Below, piece by piece: positions 21,301-31,639 of a DNA stretch of 64,000 bases. This DNA comes from Ceratodon purpureus (Eukaryota > Streptophyta > Bryopsida > Pseudoditrichales > Ditrichaceae). Below the pieces are notes generated by a model. It worked only from the letters and a program-made list of their open reading frames with translations, made no database searches and was not told the DNA's origin. The translations under genes were made by a program, and so were the position numbers. Positions within the stretch are counted from its first letter, which is position 1. Each line of letters opens with the position of its first letter. The stretch lies in assembly GCA_014871385.1 (NCBI GenBank), contig CM026425.1, positions 8,223,243 through 8,287,242 of the forward strand, in the 5' to 3' direction.

Positions 21301-22330
21301 TTCTCCTACGAACCCCGGAAACCTGGTAATTTCATCCTTTACTTTCCTTCAGTTTACTTAGTACTATCCCATCCGTTTATTCATTCTGACATAATTTGGT
21401 TGATTGCAGACTAATCGGTTCTGGATCCGGGTCTTCGTTCGTGGTGGCGAGCCGCCATCTAAGTTCTCCTTTCAAACGAAGAAATCCCATGTCATACATG
21501 GCGACCTCAACATTACCGAGAGTGATGCGATTTTCAACTTTATCGACGTTGATTCTCAGCAAATGAATGGGGATGTTCCATGGAGAGGGCCAAGGGAAAA
21601 ATCCCCTGGGATGATGCAGAGCATAATTGGAGAGCTCTCGAAGCCCGGCGACATAGTCCTGGACTGGAAGGCAGGAACAGGTAACCGTTCTTACATGTTT
21701 CTACAGAATTATTTCTCTGATTCCTTCCTCATTTTCTCACGTCTTCACCTTGCTTTGAGTTGCAGGGGCCTCTGTCAAGGCTTGCCAGGCTATTGGTCGT
21801 CATATTATAGCTTTTGAGGATGACGAAGCCATATTCAACGCCCTTCTCAAACCGTATATGGCAGCAAAATCTCCCATGGGCCCCCCTAAACATCCTAGAC
21901 CGGCAGCAGCAGAGGAAGCACCAGCAAAGAAACAAAGACCCACTAAGTATTGTAAGTCTTACTCTAGAATTTGTATGTTTCGTGCAATGCATCTAGTATT
22001 ATTTCTGTACGCAAATTTACCTATTCGATCTAACCACTTCTGGCTTTCTATTGCAGAGTAGTTGTGACAACACCGCCAAGTGGGCATAGAGCCGTGTTCA
22101 CTCCATCGTGGCGTCTTAATTCCAGCCCGGTTCAGCCTTTTATTCTTCCGGACTATGCAGAGGGCTTAGCACAAGCGCTTCAATGTGGTGCACTTAGATA
22201 TGTTCCTAGTCAGCCCACTAATTTTGATCCCAGGGCCCTTCTATTTGTCGATGAAGAGGCTGTAGAAGGAGAGTCTGAGTCCTCGGGTTCTGAGAGTGGA
22301 AGTAGCGACTGTAGCATCTTCGAAGTTTGA
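18311..22330 (+). CDS. MULE accessory gene C: ParB-like domain joined to a degenerate beta-class DNA methyltransferase
   Basis: Ten exons fit by phase: 18311-18894, 18988-19183, 19285-19482, 19567-19782, 19878-20119, 20220-20886, 20972-21325, 21410-21680, 21766-21951 and 22059-22330, about 1,060 codons. Around codon 146 KMFYVWEGNHRLAAWYRHI followed by the strand HISVHCIVLDPRG resembles the ParB/Srx core (G-x-H-R-x-x-A). The middle is helical and unassigned, with a disordered basic linker (KKGRGRRLRKLGG). At codons ~720-910, VDLIIVDIPENLP sits where motif IV (DPPY-like) belongs, followed by FASLYLQNDGALCIIY; after that come PREKSPGMMQSIIGELSKPG and DIVLDWKAGTGASVKACQAI, a good motif X/I (SAM-binding) block in the IV-then-I order of beta-class N6A/N4C methylases. 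DIPE in place of DPPY predicts loss of catalysis. A TAG (18662-18664) interrupts the frame before the ParB core. The 5' end is uncertain: no ATG heads exon 1, so an upstream exon or fusion to gene B is likely. Confidence 0.6.
18662..18664 (+). other. In-frame TAG in first exon of gene C
   Basis: The frame reads SPCW, TAG, KVNDAFEDELL with coding-like sequence on both sides and no usable short intron around it. CAG to TAG would be a single C-to-T change. It may mark an early pseudogene, a sequencing error, or a start of translation further down (an ATG follows within ~70 bp). Confidence 0.6.
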
Positions 22331-22755
22331 AAGAGGCCTCGCTCTATCATTGTTTCCATTTAATTTGATTTGATTTCAGTGGAGTTCATTACATACTACA
22401 TCGTCTACTCTATTGCATAGCACTAAAATATTCATGATTCTCATTTCCAGTTTATACTCGTGTATACCTTGCCTCCTTTATGTTCTATGAAAGTTGTTTT
22501 TTTCCTTGTGCATTTACATAATCCTATTAAAGAATTATTTGTTTGATCTAAAACTCAACGCCTGATCATTGTATCTTGCCCAAACCCATGATAAATCTAA
22601 AGGAATGTATGCATGACGTCATCATGACATCAGCCCTAATTTGTATCTTTGAGAACAAACGTAATAAATTCTTACCAGAGATAACCCTAAATTCCACGGT
22701 AATATACTCTTTTTCTAAAAAAAGTGTCAAAATTAAGCCTTAATTTAGTAATTTT
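22331..22755. other. Gene C 3' flank and right subterminal region of the MULE
   Basis: AT-rich, no gene. Contains AATAAA-like words and a second CCACGGT-type word (about 22696) resembling part of the subterminal motif. Confidence 0.4.
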
Positions 22756-22771
22756 CCACGGTTATAGGGTC
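22756..22771 (-). repeat. MULE subterminal inverted motif, right copy
   Basis: CCACGGTTATAGGGTC, the exact reverse complement of 8025-8040. Confidence 0.6.
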
Positions 22772-22802
22772 TACTTTGCTTTTGAAAATTTTCCTAATTG
22801 TC

Positions 22803-22873
22803 AATTCTGTGCTCTCCATTCTGCGCTCACCGCTCTCCGCTCTACGCTCTCCGCTCACGTACGAACTTTCCCC
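22803..22873 (-). repeat. MULE right terminal inverted repeat
   Basis: Reads outward-in as GGGGAAAGTTCGTACGTGAG followed by GCGGAGAGCG-type repeats, matching the left end with few mismatches and one short length difference. It is followed directly by the ACTATTTAGT target copy. Confidence 0.88.
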
Positions 22874-24846
22874 ACTATTTAGTCTCTTTGTAATATTACA
22901 TTGTTGAAAATTGATTGTATATAGCTTCAAATTTTCAAAAAAATATTCTTTATGAACTCAAATTGTTTTAAGATGGAGCTTGAATATCTTGAACCGGGTA
23001 TACTGAGAAGATTAACTATTATCATAATAATGAAGCAAGTTAGTAAAGGAGCAAATATTCTATCATTAGATTTACAAAATTAAATAGTTGGAATAGAAGC
23101 GTTATCTTGATGAATCAAAAATTTAATACAAGCAATAATTTCTTCAATGCATTTATTGTATGAATGGCATACACTTTCTACCATTTTATAGAACAAAAGG
23201 CTTATTGGATTTTGTTGAAGCTTGCATTGAATGAAGGTAGGCTCTTTCCTCTCTGTTCTCCAAATTATTTACAAGTGGTCCTCCTTAAATTGTATAGTTT
23301 TATCAAATTTAATCAACGCTAATTTTCCTCCTTAAGATATTTGTCGGTATCTTTGGCTAAATATATTTGGTAGTAACTTTTCACTATCTTTTAATTATGC
23401 CTTATCACATTTTCACTAAATTCTTTTTACTATGCACATTTATTAAAAGTTTCTTACAATTCATCTTCACCAAATTTACTTGATTAATTAATTCCTTTTA
23501 TCAAATAGATTTCTTTATAATCCGTCCTACCAAGGTAATTTTGAGTCCATTACTTTTATCATAAATGTAAAAGTATTGAATCCTTAAGAATATGGTGCCA
23601 AGTAAAAAGTGTATGATCATATGCAAGTAAAATCAAGTTCCATCCATGGAATTAATTCATCCATGTTGCATTACATTTTATGAATGATTCCAATTATAGG
23701 CAGTAAAATTTAAATTGTGATTTTTTTCCATCAAATAGATATTTAGAAATTTTCATCAACATGAGATTCACCCTTCATCCATTTCTGACTAATTCACTTC
23801 AATAATAAAAAAAATTCTTACAACAAATAAATCCTTTTTGAAATTCATGAATGGGCTGGATTATATATTAATAAAATGGTAAATTTAATGAATGCAATAC
23901 AAGGGCAAAGCCTGGGACTTGGAAGAGCACACCAAGCAAAGGCCCATGGTGTCTCTAAAATAAATAAACAATTTAAGAAAGCCATTCAAAAAGTATTGTT
24001 TGACAAAGTATTTTAGATATCATAAATAAATGAAGTTTGTAGACTTTATAACTTTTATAATAGTTAGATTCACTTGTGTTGACATCAATATTCTATTTGG
24101 ATTAGGTTATATGTGGCTTATCAACCATTGCAAATCATTGGTGCCATTGGATCGAGTTGCAATTCCATTTTGTAAGGAATTATAAATCATTACAATTTAA
24201 AAATATTTATACAATCATTTTATGAAAGTGTTTTTTATCATCAAAATTATTTATATATTCCAAGAAGTTTACAATATAATAGAATTGTGAAATATCGGGT
24301 TTTTTTTATTTGTTATAAAAAATTATATTATTAAGAAAAAAACAAAAGTTCATGTTAAAATGTACATTTTTTGAGATACACACCTAAATTTATATAATTT
24401 TCATGATGTACCAAAATATTTTTGTGTTGCCTATTAACTTTAAGTTCAAATCTGGTTTTTTTGAATATATAAAATTTTAGATTATTTTTTTAAACTTCAA
24501 GAATTTAAGATTTTAAACAAAAATCCTAAATGCATTACGATGTGAAGATTAAACAACACATGCTAACCATACATTAGCATGTGTTGTTACAGTGTTAGTT
24601 TTCTTTCACACTATGTTGAATGGTTTATTTTGTTTCTTATTGGTTTCGTTTTTTTTAGTTAGCATGCATTGTTAGGGTTCAATTCATTGATGTTGAATAG
24701 TTTAGTATCGTGATCTACAAACAATGTGGATGCTTTCATGCGTAGGTTACAATGTTAACTTTCTTTCACTTCAATGTTGAATAGTTGTTATGAGGATTGA
24801 ATTTTGATGAAAAGTAACTAATCTAATGTGATTCATGTAATCTTGT

Positions 24847-25122
24847 ATGTTTACTAAACTCAAGTTCTTAGAAATCATCATGGTGTTTAGTGGATCAACT
24901 GTTGGAGCTGACAAAGGCATGGAGAACGGTGGCAAAAATTTTGACGGTGTCAAGAATGACGGGCACAACGACAAACTCAAGGAAGGAATCAGAGGTAAAG
25001 GCTATAAAGGCGATGACTTTAGGAGTGACAAAGATGTCGGCGAAGACCTCGATCACAACATGGTAAACGGAGATGAATGTTACGACAAAGATGAAGACAA
25101 ATTCGATGGAGACGATGAATAA
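24847..25122 (+). CDS. Small Asp/Gly/Lys-rich open frame, doubtful
   Basis: A 91-aa frame, very rich in Asp, Gly and Lys (KGYKGDDFRSDKDVGEDLD, ending DEDKFDGDDE). Base composition from about 24,900 to 25,110 is noticeably less AT-rich than its surroundings, which is the main reason to list it. No domain, homologue or splice context is recognised. It may be a fragment of a decayed gene or repeat. Confidence 0.2.
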   Translation: MFTKLKFLEIIMVFSGSTVGADKGMENGGKNFDGVKNDGHNDKLKEGIRGKGYKGDDFRSDKDVGEDLDHNMVNGDECYDKDEDKFDGDDE

Positions 25123-26040
25123 TGAAAATAACCCTTCAAGTAATGAAAAAGGTGGCATGTGTTGAAAAGACACATAAATTAATACTTATGTAAGGTTTAT
25201 GGTGGAATTGGCTTTATGACGGACAAGCACTATTTTTTTAAATTGTAGATATTCAACAATTATAATTAAAGTAACCTCTACTTTTTCTATATAAATATTT
25301 TTTTTATTTTTATGATTGATTCAAAATGAAATATTCTTTATTTGGTAATTTAAGAATTTTTTGTTTTGCTTATATTTATGACTTTAGCCTTTAATCTCCA
25401 AAATATTTTCATCATTTCTCACCATATTCACTCCAAAATTGTCATTTCAAAAGCAAAGAGTGAAAGAATAAAACAAGAAACTAACTTTGAATATCCAACT
25501 ATATAATGTTGCCTAAAATATTTATACATAAAGAATTTCATTAAATTTGACCGCATGGATTGGAAGAATATAGAATTTGTAATAAGTAATTTAATAGTTT
25601 TTATTTTATTTCATCCAAATAGAGTCATTAGACTTTGACTTTTCTTGTAGACAATTTTCTGTACTACACAAGGTCTAAATTTTACATTAGTATTGTGTAT
25701 ATAATGACATTGTAAAAAGAGTATAGCATTATGAAAATAATTATGAGAGTCATGGTTTTGTGATATTACCAATGCACAGTTTTATTCTTTTGTTAACTCG
25801 ATTTCTTATAGAATTTGAATCTATAAGTTCAAAAAATAAAATTATGCCTATCATTGAAGTAGAAAAAAGAAAATGAAAGAAGAACGTGCTTAATATCCTC
25901 ATTGTTTACCAAATGAACAATAGTTTTTAAGGTATTAAAACCATTTTTGAACAAAAATCAATGGAAATTTGGCTTTATTAAAGTTCTACATTCTTTAACA
26001 TTTGTAATTTTGGTGAAGCTTATACCGTAACAATATCAAA

Positions 26041-26115
26041 TTTGAATGTTAGATAGAGGAATAAGTCAATGAACTTCAAGAATTCATTGACTTATTACTC
26101 TATCTAACATTCAAA
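26041..26115. repeat. Long hairpin, 33-bp arms with one mismatch
   Basis: The left arm TTTGAATGTTAGATAGAGGA.. and the right arm ..CTCTATCTAACATTCAAA are complementary over 33 bp with a 9-nt spacer. It could be a foldback remnant or a small-RNA-type hairpin; no flanking duplication was identified. Confidence 0.7.
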
Positions 26116-26566
26116 TTCTTTGATAAGAATGTGAATGACTTCATCACCAATTTCATTGAATTTGTATGTGATCCTAAAAAAGTGCACTTGTAAGAATTTT
26201 AGTACATTCAAAAAATTGTATAAAATTATAAGAAATTATAAATGTCATAGTTGTAGAATATTTATTAATAACGCGCACTTTAACAATATTATTGAAAATA
26301 AGGAGGATTAGCATCAATGTCATTACACTATGATTCCAAATAAGAATGCAATACATGTGTCTTACCTTTATATTTATTTATTATTTGACAAAGAAACATT
26401 ATATATTTCATCATTGTTGCACTTAATTTATTGATTGTTAGAAAAACATGTATCTCACTAGAACCTCTTTTATTATTTTGGTTATTGTTGAACGAAAAGT
26501 GTGATATATGCCTCATCATCTGTATATCTTCTTTAGTTAGTGTTAATTAAAAAATGATTCTTCAAC

Positions 26567-26830
26567 TACTATAACACCATAGCCGAGTCATTCTTAAATA
26601 AATTCCAAAATAGAAAACAAAAAAATTAAAAAATTACAAAGACAAAAGAAAAAATCAGATTCATCTTTTTGTGATACTATATTATATCTAAGCCATTTGA
26701 GGTTATTTTTGTGATTTTTCGCTAAAAAACAAAAATGAAGAAAATCAATTTTTGAAGGACAAACCTTATTTTTCCCAAAAAATTAAATATTTGTTCAACA
26801 TGGAACGAACCTTGCTATGGTGTTATAGTA
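26567..26830. mobile_element. MITE family 1, copy 1 (264 bp)
   Basis: Ends TACTATAACACCATAGC and its perfect 17-bp reverse complement. The interior shares words with the copies at 44.2, 48.1, 55.1 and 56.9 kb (AAAAAATTAAATATTTGT, AATCAATTTTTGAAGGACAAACC, and a GGTTCGTTC block next to the TIR). No coding capacity. Confidence 0.75.
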
Positions 26831-27916
26831 CTTTGTTTGGAGAGCTATGTGGATGCACTGGGTATACTTTAACTCATTAAGGTTTCATTTGTAATTAGTT
26901 TTATATGTTGATTTTCATTAGTTATTTGGCCCATCCTCTATATCTTGTTAATCACCTTCCTATATTGCTATAGACTTCTTTATTTTAATTTTCAAATCCA
27001 CACGTTATTATAGAACTTTATATATTATATTAAACATTGGAATATATACTATCGTCCACTTTTTGCATGTGTTTTTCAACAAATTTATATTTACTTTAAG
27101 ACTTATGAAATTATAAGCTTATGCTTTCTAAATGACATATAAGCAAGTATATTGTTGAAGCTCTTACATCACCTTGTACATCCTTTACCTTTTTGGTTAT
27201 AATTGAACGAAAGATGTAGCATAAACCACACTCTTTCTTTTGGCTTCTTTTTTGGTTACAATTGAATGGAGAATTTAGCATATGCAACACCCCATGTCAT
27301 TCCATCTTCTTAATTATTTATACCCAAATATAGAAAACTTAGGAATATTGCAAAGTCTTCAAAAGTTCAAATTCTCATGTCCAATGACAATGAGCCATGT
27401 AGTTTTTGAAATAGTCTATGACTAGCTGATTTGGCTCATACTTATTTGAGATGAATATATTAACTACATATTGATCATTTTTACTATATATACCTTATTT
27501 TTACTATAGTCTTTTTAATCTAATATCATTTTTCTCAAAAATGATTTTTTATTATATACAATTTTATAAAGTATATAATATGCTCTTAGATATATGCGTG
27601 TGCACCAAATGTACAAATGCGTGTCTGTAAAATGTTTAGCATTTTGATACATGTATACAAATGGCATCCATGCATAAAAGTACAATTTAATATACCAAAC
27701 TTCACACTTTATTGACATGCTTTGTTGTAAAAATGTGTTTGATTGAATTTTTTATGGTACTTGAAGACTATAAAGGACAGTTTGAAGGTGGTTCATAGCT
27801 CATGTCTTTCTTCTCAATTTCTCTTTTTCCACTCTTTAATTTGATGACTAATATAGTAGAATCCACGAGAAAAAAATGCAAAAGCAACTATTTGAAAAAA
27901 TGAAAAAGCAACTATT
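26831..27916. other. AT-rich DNA, no gene seen
   Basis: Contains degenerate copies of a TTTTGGTTAYAATTGAAYG motif (about 26,475, 27,195 and 27,250) but nothing with clear ends. Confidence 0.4.
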
Positions 27917-28636
27917 TGTACTCTTCACACGCTCAGTCTTAATTAAGGTTTTTAAATCGTATAATTCTATTTGTACATTTCACACACTCAACCTTAATCA
28001 TGGATCTCAAATTGTACAATTCTATTTGTACATTTCACACACTCAACTTTAAAGGGATATTTAAGTAATTCTGGACAAAACGTCTAATTCTGGACTTTTT
28101 ATCATTCCGTCGGCGGGCCGCCGACCAAAATAGCAGGGTTGAAAAAAACTTTTTTTTTGCAATTTTCGCTCAAAATGTGCTATAAAAACCATTTTTTGGC
28201 TCAAAATTCATTGTTTTGACTCTGTTTCAGCCATAAATTGTACATTTGGACATCATTATGTCTAATTTTTTGTGAATTTTGTGAAATATGCATTATTTTA
28301 TAGTATTTATTCTTTTTTTTTTTGAAAATTTTCAATGATTTTAAGTTATTTTCTACAAACATTTTGTCGGCGGATGAGCTGACTATTAATTCTGGACTTT
28401 TAAAAGTCCAGAATTACCTAAATATGCCTTTTTAATCATGGGTCTCAAATAGTACATTTCACACACTCAACCTTAATCATGGGTCTCAAATTGTACAATT
28501 CTATTTGTACATTTCACACACTCAACCTTAATCATGTGTCTCAAATTGTACAATTCTATTTGTACATTTCACACACTCAACCTTAATCATGTATCTCAAA
28601 TTGTACAATTCTATTTGTACATTTCACACAGTTAAC
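27917..28636. repeat. 55-bp tandem array split by a MITE
   Basis: Units of AATTCTATTTGTACATTTCA + CACACTCAACCTTAATCATG + GRTCTCAAATTGTAC repeat with a 55-bp period at 27917-28050 and 28433-28636. The array resumes in register after an inserted element. Confidence 0.85.
28053..28431. mobile_element. 379-bp MITE inserted in the 55-bp array
   Basis: Imperfect ~24-bp TIRs: AGGGATATTTAAGTAATTCT at the left and AAAGGCATATTTAGGTAATT (read inward) at the right, then GGAC at both. Comparison with intact array units shows that TTAA (or part of it) is duplicated. GTCGGCGG words lie inside. TTAA suggests piggyBac-like, TAA suggests Harbinger-like; the ends do not settle it. Confidence 0.75.
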
Positions 28637-28639
28637 CAT

Positions 28640-30698
28640 TACATCCAAGTTTGAGTGTCATTATCTTGTCCCTTTGTACATTTATGTATCAATTTGAAAT
28701 CTATATATCAATCAATCAAACACCTCACACATTAACTAACTTTATACATAATTATAAATATAAAAACCTTTAATTCTAATTGGTTGTTTGATGACCTTTC
28801 AGCCACTACAAACCATACGGAGCTCAAGTACTAATGATCATTACATTCATCCATAGTAATAAAAAAAAATAATGCCCATCCAATTCCTCAAAAAACCTTA
28901 CATAAATCTAATTTATGTGTCTTTTCATAACATGCAATCTTTTTTATTACTTGTTTATATGTCCTTCAAAATGCTTCAATTGTTTTCAATGGATCTTTTT
29001 ACACAATCATCATATTACACAACTTTGTATAGATCCACACAAATTTCATGTTATGAAATTTTATAAATACAATCTTAAATGCAATCATGAAATAAAAATA
29101 AAAATATATACAAATGTAAAAATTACAAATCATGAAAATGATAGATTTACAAATGTAAAAATTGAACCAAAAACTACTAATCAATGCCAAAATGTTTTGG
29201 CACATCATGAAATCTTTTAAAGTTACGTGTGTTATCACAAAATGTTCACTAAAATATGAACTTATATTTTTTTCTTAATCATGGGTATTTTTACATTGAA
29301 TAAAATAGAAATTAAGTTTACATAAAATTATTTAAATGTAAATTACTAAAAGTAAAACTACTTTGATAATGAAAAAACATATTAATAGGATGGATGCATA
29401 AGGTTTTTTTATTGTATAGTTTTATAATGGCAACACATAGAGATTAATTTACATTGGCGCCATATGCGCCAACGATTTGATTTGTATACCTTTGAACAAA
29501 AAATCGCTTATGTTTAATTTTTTTGAAATGTCGTTAAGCATTGATTGTAGGAATAGAACTATTTGAAAAGATTTAAAATATGAAAACACATAATTGCATT
29601 ATGACATATGTATTGTATGGAAGAATAAGTTGAAATCATTGAAAATGTTCAAACGCTAATGCACAAACAAAAAATTGTAGGAAGAACCATATAGGATGTT
29701 ATTTTGCGTGTACCTTGAAGGAACATTCAGACATCTATTCTTCTTCTTTCAAAGCTCTCGTTTGTGCATATCATTTTTTCATTTGGATTTTATCTAGGAT
29801 TTTATACAGACATTGTGATTGATAGACATTGATAAATTTTTTATTTTTTTAATATAGATTAATTTTCAATTGTAGAATTGAAATCCTAAATGCACGCATT
29901 GTATCCCATGTCTCATCTATTCAATTCAAACAAGAATAATAATAATAGAAATACAATTTTTCCATTTACCTTTAATTTATGATGAAGTTGACAACAGAAC
30001 CTTTGAAAAACGTAAATCATTTGACAAAATACATTCACTATAGACTTAACCATGTAAAGACGTGAGATGAGTATACAAAATTCTCAATTGGGTGGAACAA
30101 ATAGATGTTTTGTTTATAATTTGTTTTGTTTTATTTTTATTTTTAAGATTGGAGTTTTTAATCTTTTTAATTTTTATAAATTATTTTATGCCATTATTTA
30201 GTTTGATATGTAGATAAATACATGGTAAAATACATTATGACATTCTTTAGTTTGATATGTTAATTCCGTCGACAAAGAACTTGGAGATGGTTTTACCTCA
30301 AAAAAATTTAAAGAAAAATTGTCGTCGTCATGTCTTTTCGTATTATTGGTCCAAAAGTTATTTCAAATAATATTTAAAAATAAACCGGCATATATTAATA
30401 ACAAAAAAAAAACTCGGCCTCACTCATTTTTGGTGTAAATTTTATTTTGTTTTGTTTTTACATGAACAACTTTCATTTTTTATATTCAAATTAAAAAATT
30501 GTGATTTTTGTTGACAGTTGTGTAATATGTGAAATCTGTAATATGAAATTGGAGAGTGTAGAGTTTGGATTGAAGAGTTTATTTGAGGTTTTCTTTATAA
30601 AATTATACTAAATTTATAGATTAATTTTTTTTTGTAAAAACATCCAATATTTGTTTTAGATACCACAAGCCTTAATTGAATACAATGTTTTTTTTCAC
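28640..30698. other. AT-rich DNA, no gene seen
   Basis: Weak frames such as 28915-29220 (+) are low-complexity AT translation. A GC-rich hairpin, TTGGCGC-CATAT-GCGCCAA, stands out at 29454-29472. Confidence 0.4.
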
Positions 30699-31639
30699 TT
30701 TAAACCCTAAAGGTCCAAAGTGTTTTGGGACCTCCAAGGCCCAAAACTGTAGATTTTGACCACCTAATGGAAATTGATGTATGTTTCCAATAAAAATTCC
30801 TTTTTTGGTATTTCCAACCGTAAGATCTTCAACCTAACTACTTGCACTAATACCATGTCACATTTCAACAGTTGGATCTTTACCATTTATGATTTATGAT
30901 ATTATAATGCTCAAAGTATACAGTTTTTTTTTCTGGCTTTCCTCGAAAAGCAAAGTCTAAATGGTGCCAAGGGAGGCTTAATGATTGTTAGTCCAAACAT
31001 TTTGCTCATATTTTTTTCCATCTAGGTAACTAAGTTGGGCACCTCTATGCAAAATTTTGAAGACTCATTTTGATTTTTTGGCCTTCATGAAAATTATTTA
31101 CTAAAAAGGAGGTACAAAATCCTCAGTATGGTAAAACTTAAATAACATTAAATTTTTTTGGCTTGGAAAAAAAGTGAACGGTAAAAAGTTACATCTATGA
31201 GTTTGAAAAATTTGGAAGAAAGAAAATTTGAAAAAAACTTAAATCTCTAATTTTGACAGTATTTGAAAGGAAAAAATGTAAAATTACAAAAAACTTTGAA
31301 GCTTGTTCATATAATTTTTGGAGGCTGCCATTGTAAAATTGTTAAACTTTTTGACTTGGGTCACTTTGGATTTTGAGTAATGATTTGGTTATGAACATAT
31401 TAAAAAAATTTGAAAAAATACCTAATTTTAAATTGCCCTATCTCGACTTGAAATCTAAAATTTCTAGATGAGGGTTCTAAAATTGGAATTTGACTTTGAA
31501 AATTTCACCACGTACACCTTGCGGTAAAGGGAGCATCCAATAAAAATACTAGGCAAAAATATTATTTTTAGCCTCTTCATCTAGGCTGCGCAAAATAGCA
31601 AAATCCACAATCGGGTATCATGGACCTTTAGAGGTTAAA
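30699..31639. mobile_element. Non-autonomous element family 2, copy 1 (~940 bp)
   Basis: The left end TTTAAACCCTAAAGGTCC and the right end, read inward, TTTAACCTCTAAAGGTCC form TIRs. The interior is alignable to 49589-50543 through shared blocks: CATTTTGCTCATATTTTTTTCCATCTAGG, then TACACCTTGCGGTAAAGGGAGCATCCA, kept in order. No open frame spans it. Confidence 0.7.

Larger units (their letters stand above)
7834..22873. mobile_element. 15-kb Mutator-like (MULE) DNA transposon with accessory genes
   Basis: A perfect 10-bp direct repeat, ACTATTTAGT, flanks the element (7824-7833 and 22874-22883). The ends are inverted repeats rich in GAGCGGA-type words, sharing GTACGTGAGCGGAGAGCG close to each end. 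A second inverted match of 16 bp (GACCCTATAACCGTGG) lies about 190 bp in from the left end and 100 bp in from the right end. The length of the target duplication and the WRKY/GCM1-DDE-SWIM transposase identify it as a MULE. Gene order: accessory gene A (+), transposase (-), gene B (+), gene C (+). The interior is clearly GC-richer than the AT-rich DNA around it, especially to the right. The perfect duplication and intact transposase suggest a fairly recent insertion, although gene C carries a stop codon. Confidence 0.9.
22884..26566. other. AT-rich gene-poor DNA
   Basis: No recognisable gene apart from one weak small frame (24847-25122). It holds a 15-bp perfect hairpin at 24552-24588 and a long hairpin at 26041-26115. 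The stretch 25,410-25,660 resembles 32,790-33,045 (shared ATCATTTCTCACCA, AAATTTGAC and CAAACTTTGACTT-type words), so it is a dispersed repeat. Confidence 0.5.

Noticed and set aside
7834-22873. Element as a KDZ/Zisupton-type transposon
   Set aside because: The WRKY/GCM1 finger, C..H motif inside the DDE core, SWIM finger and 10-bp duplication fit MULE better.
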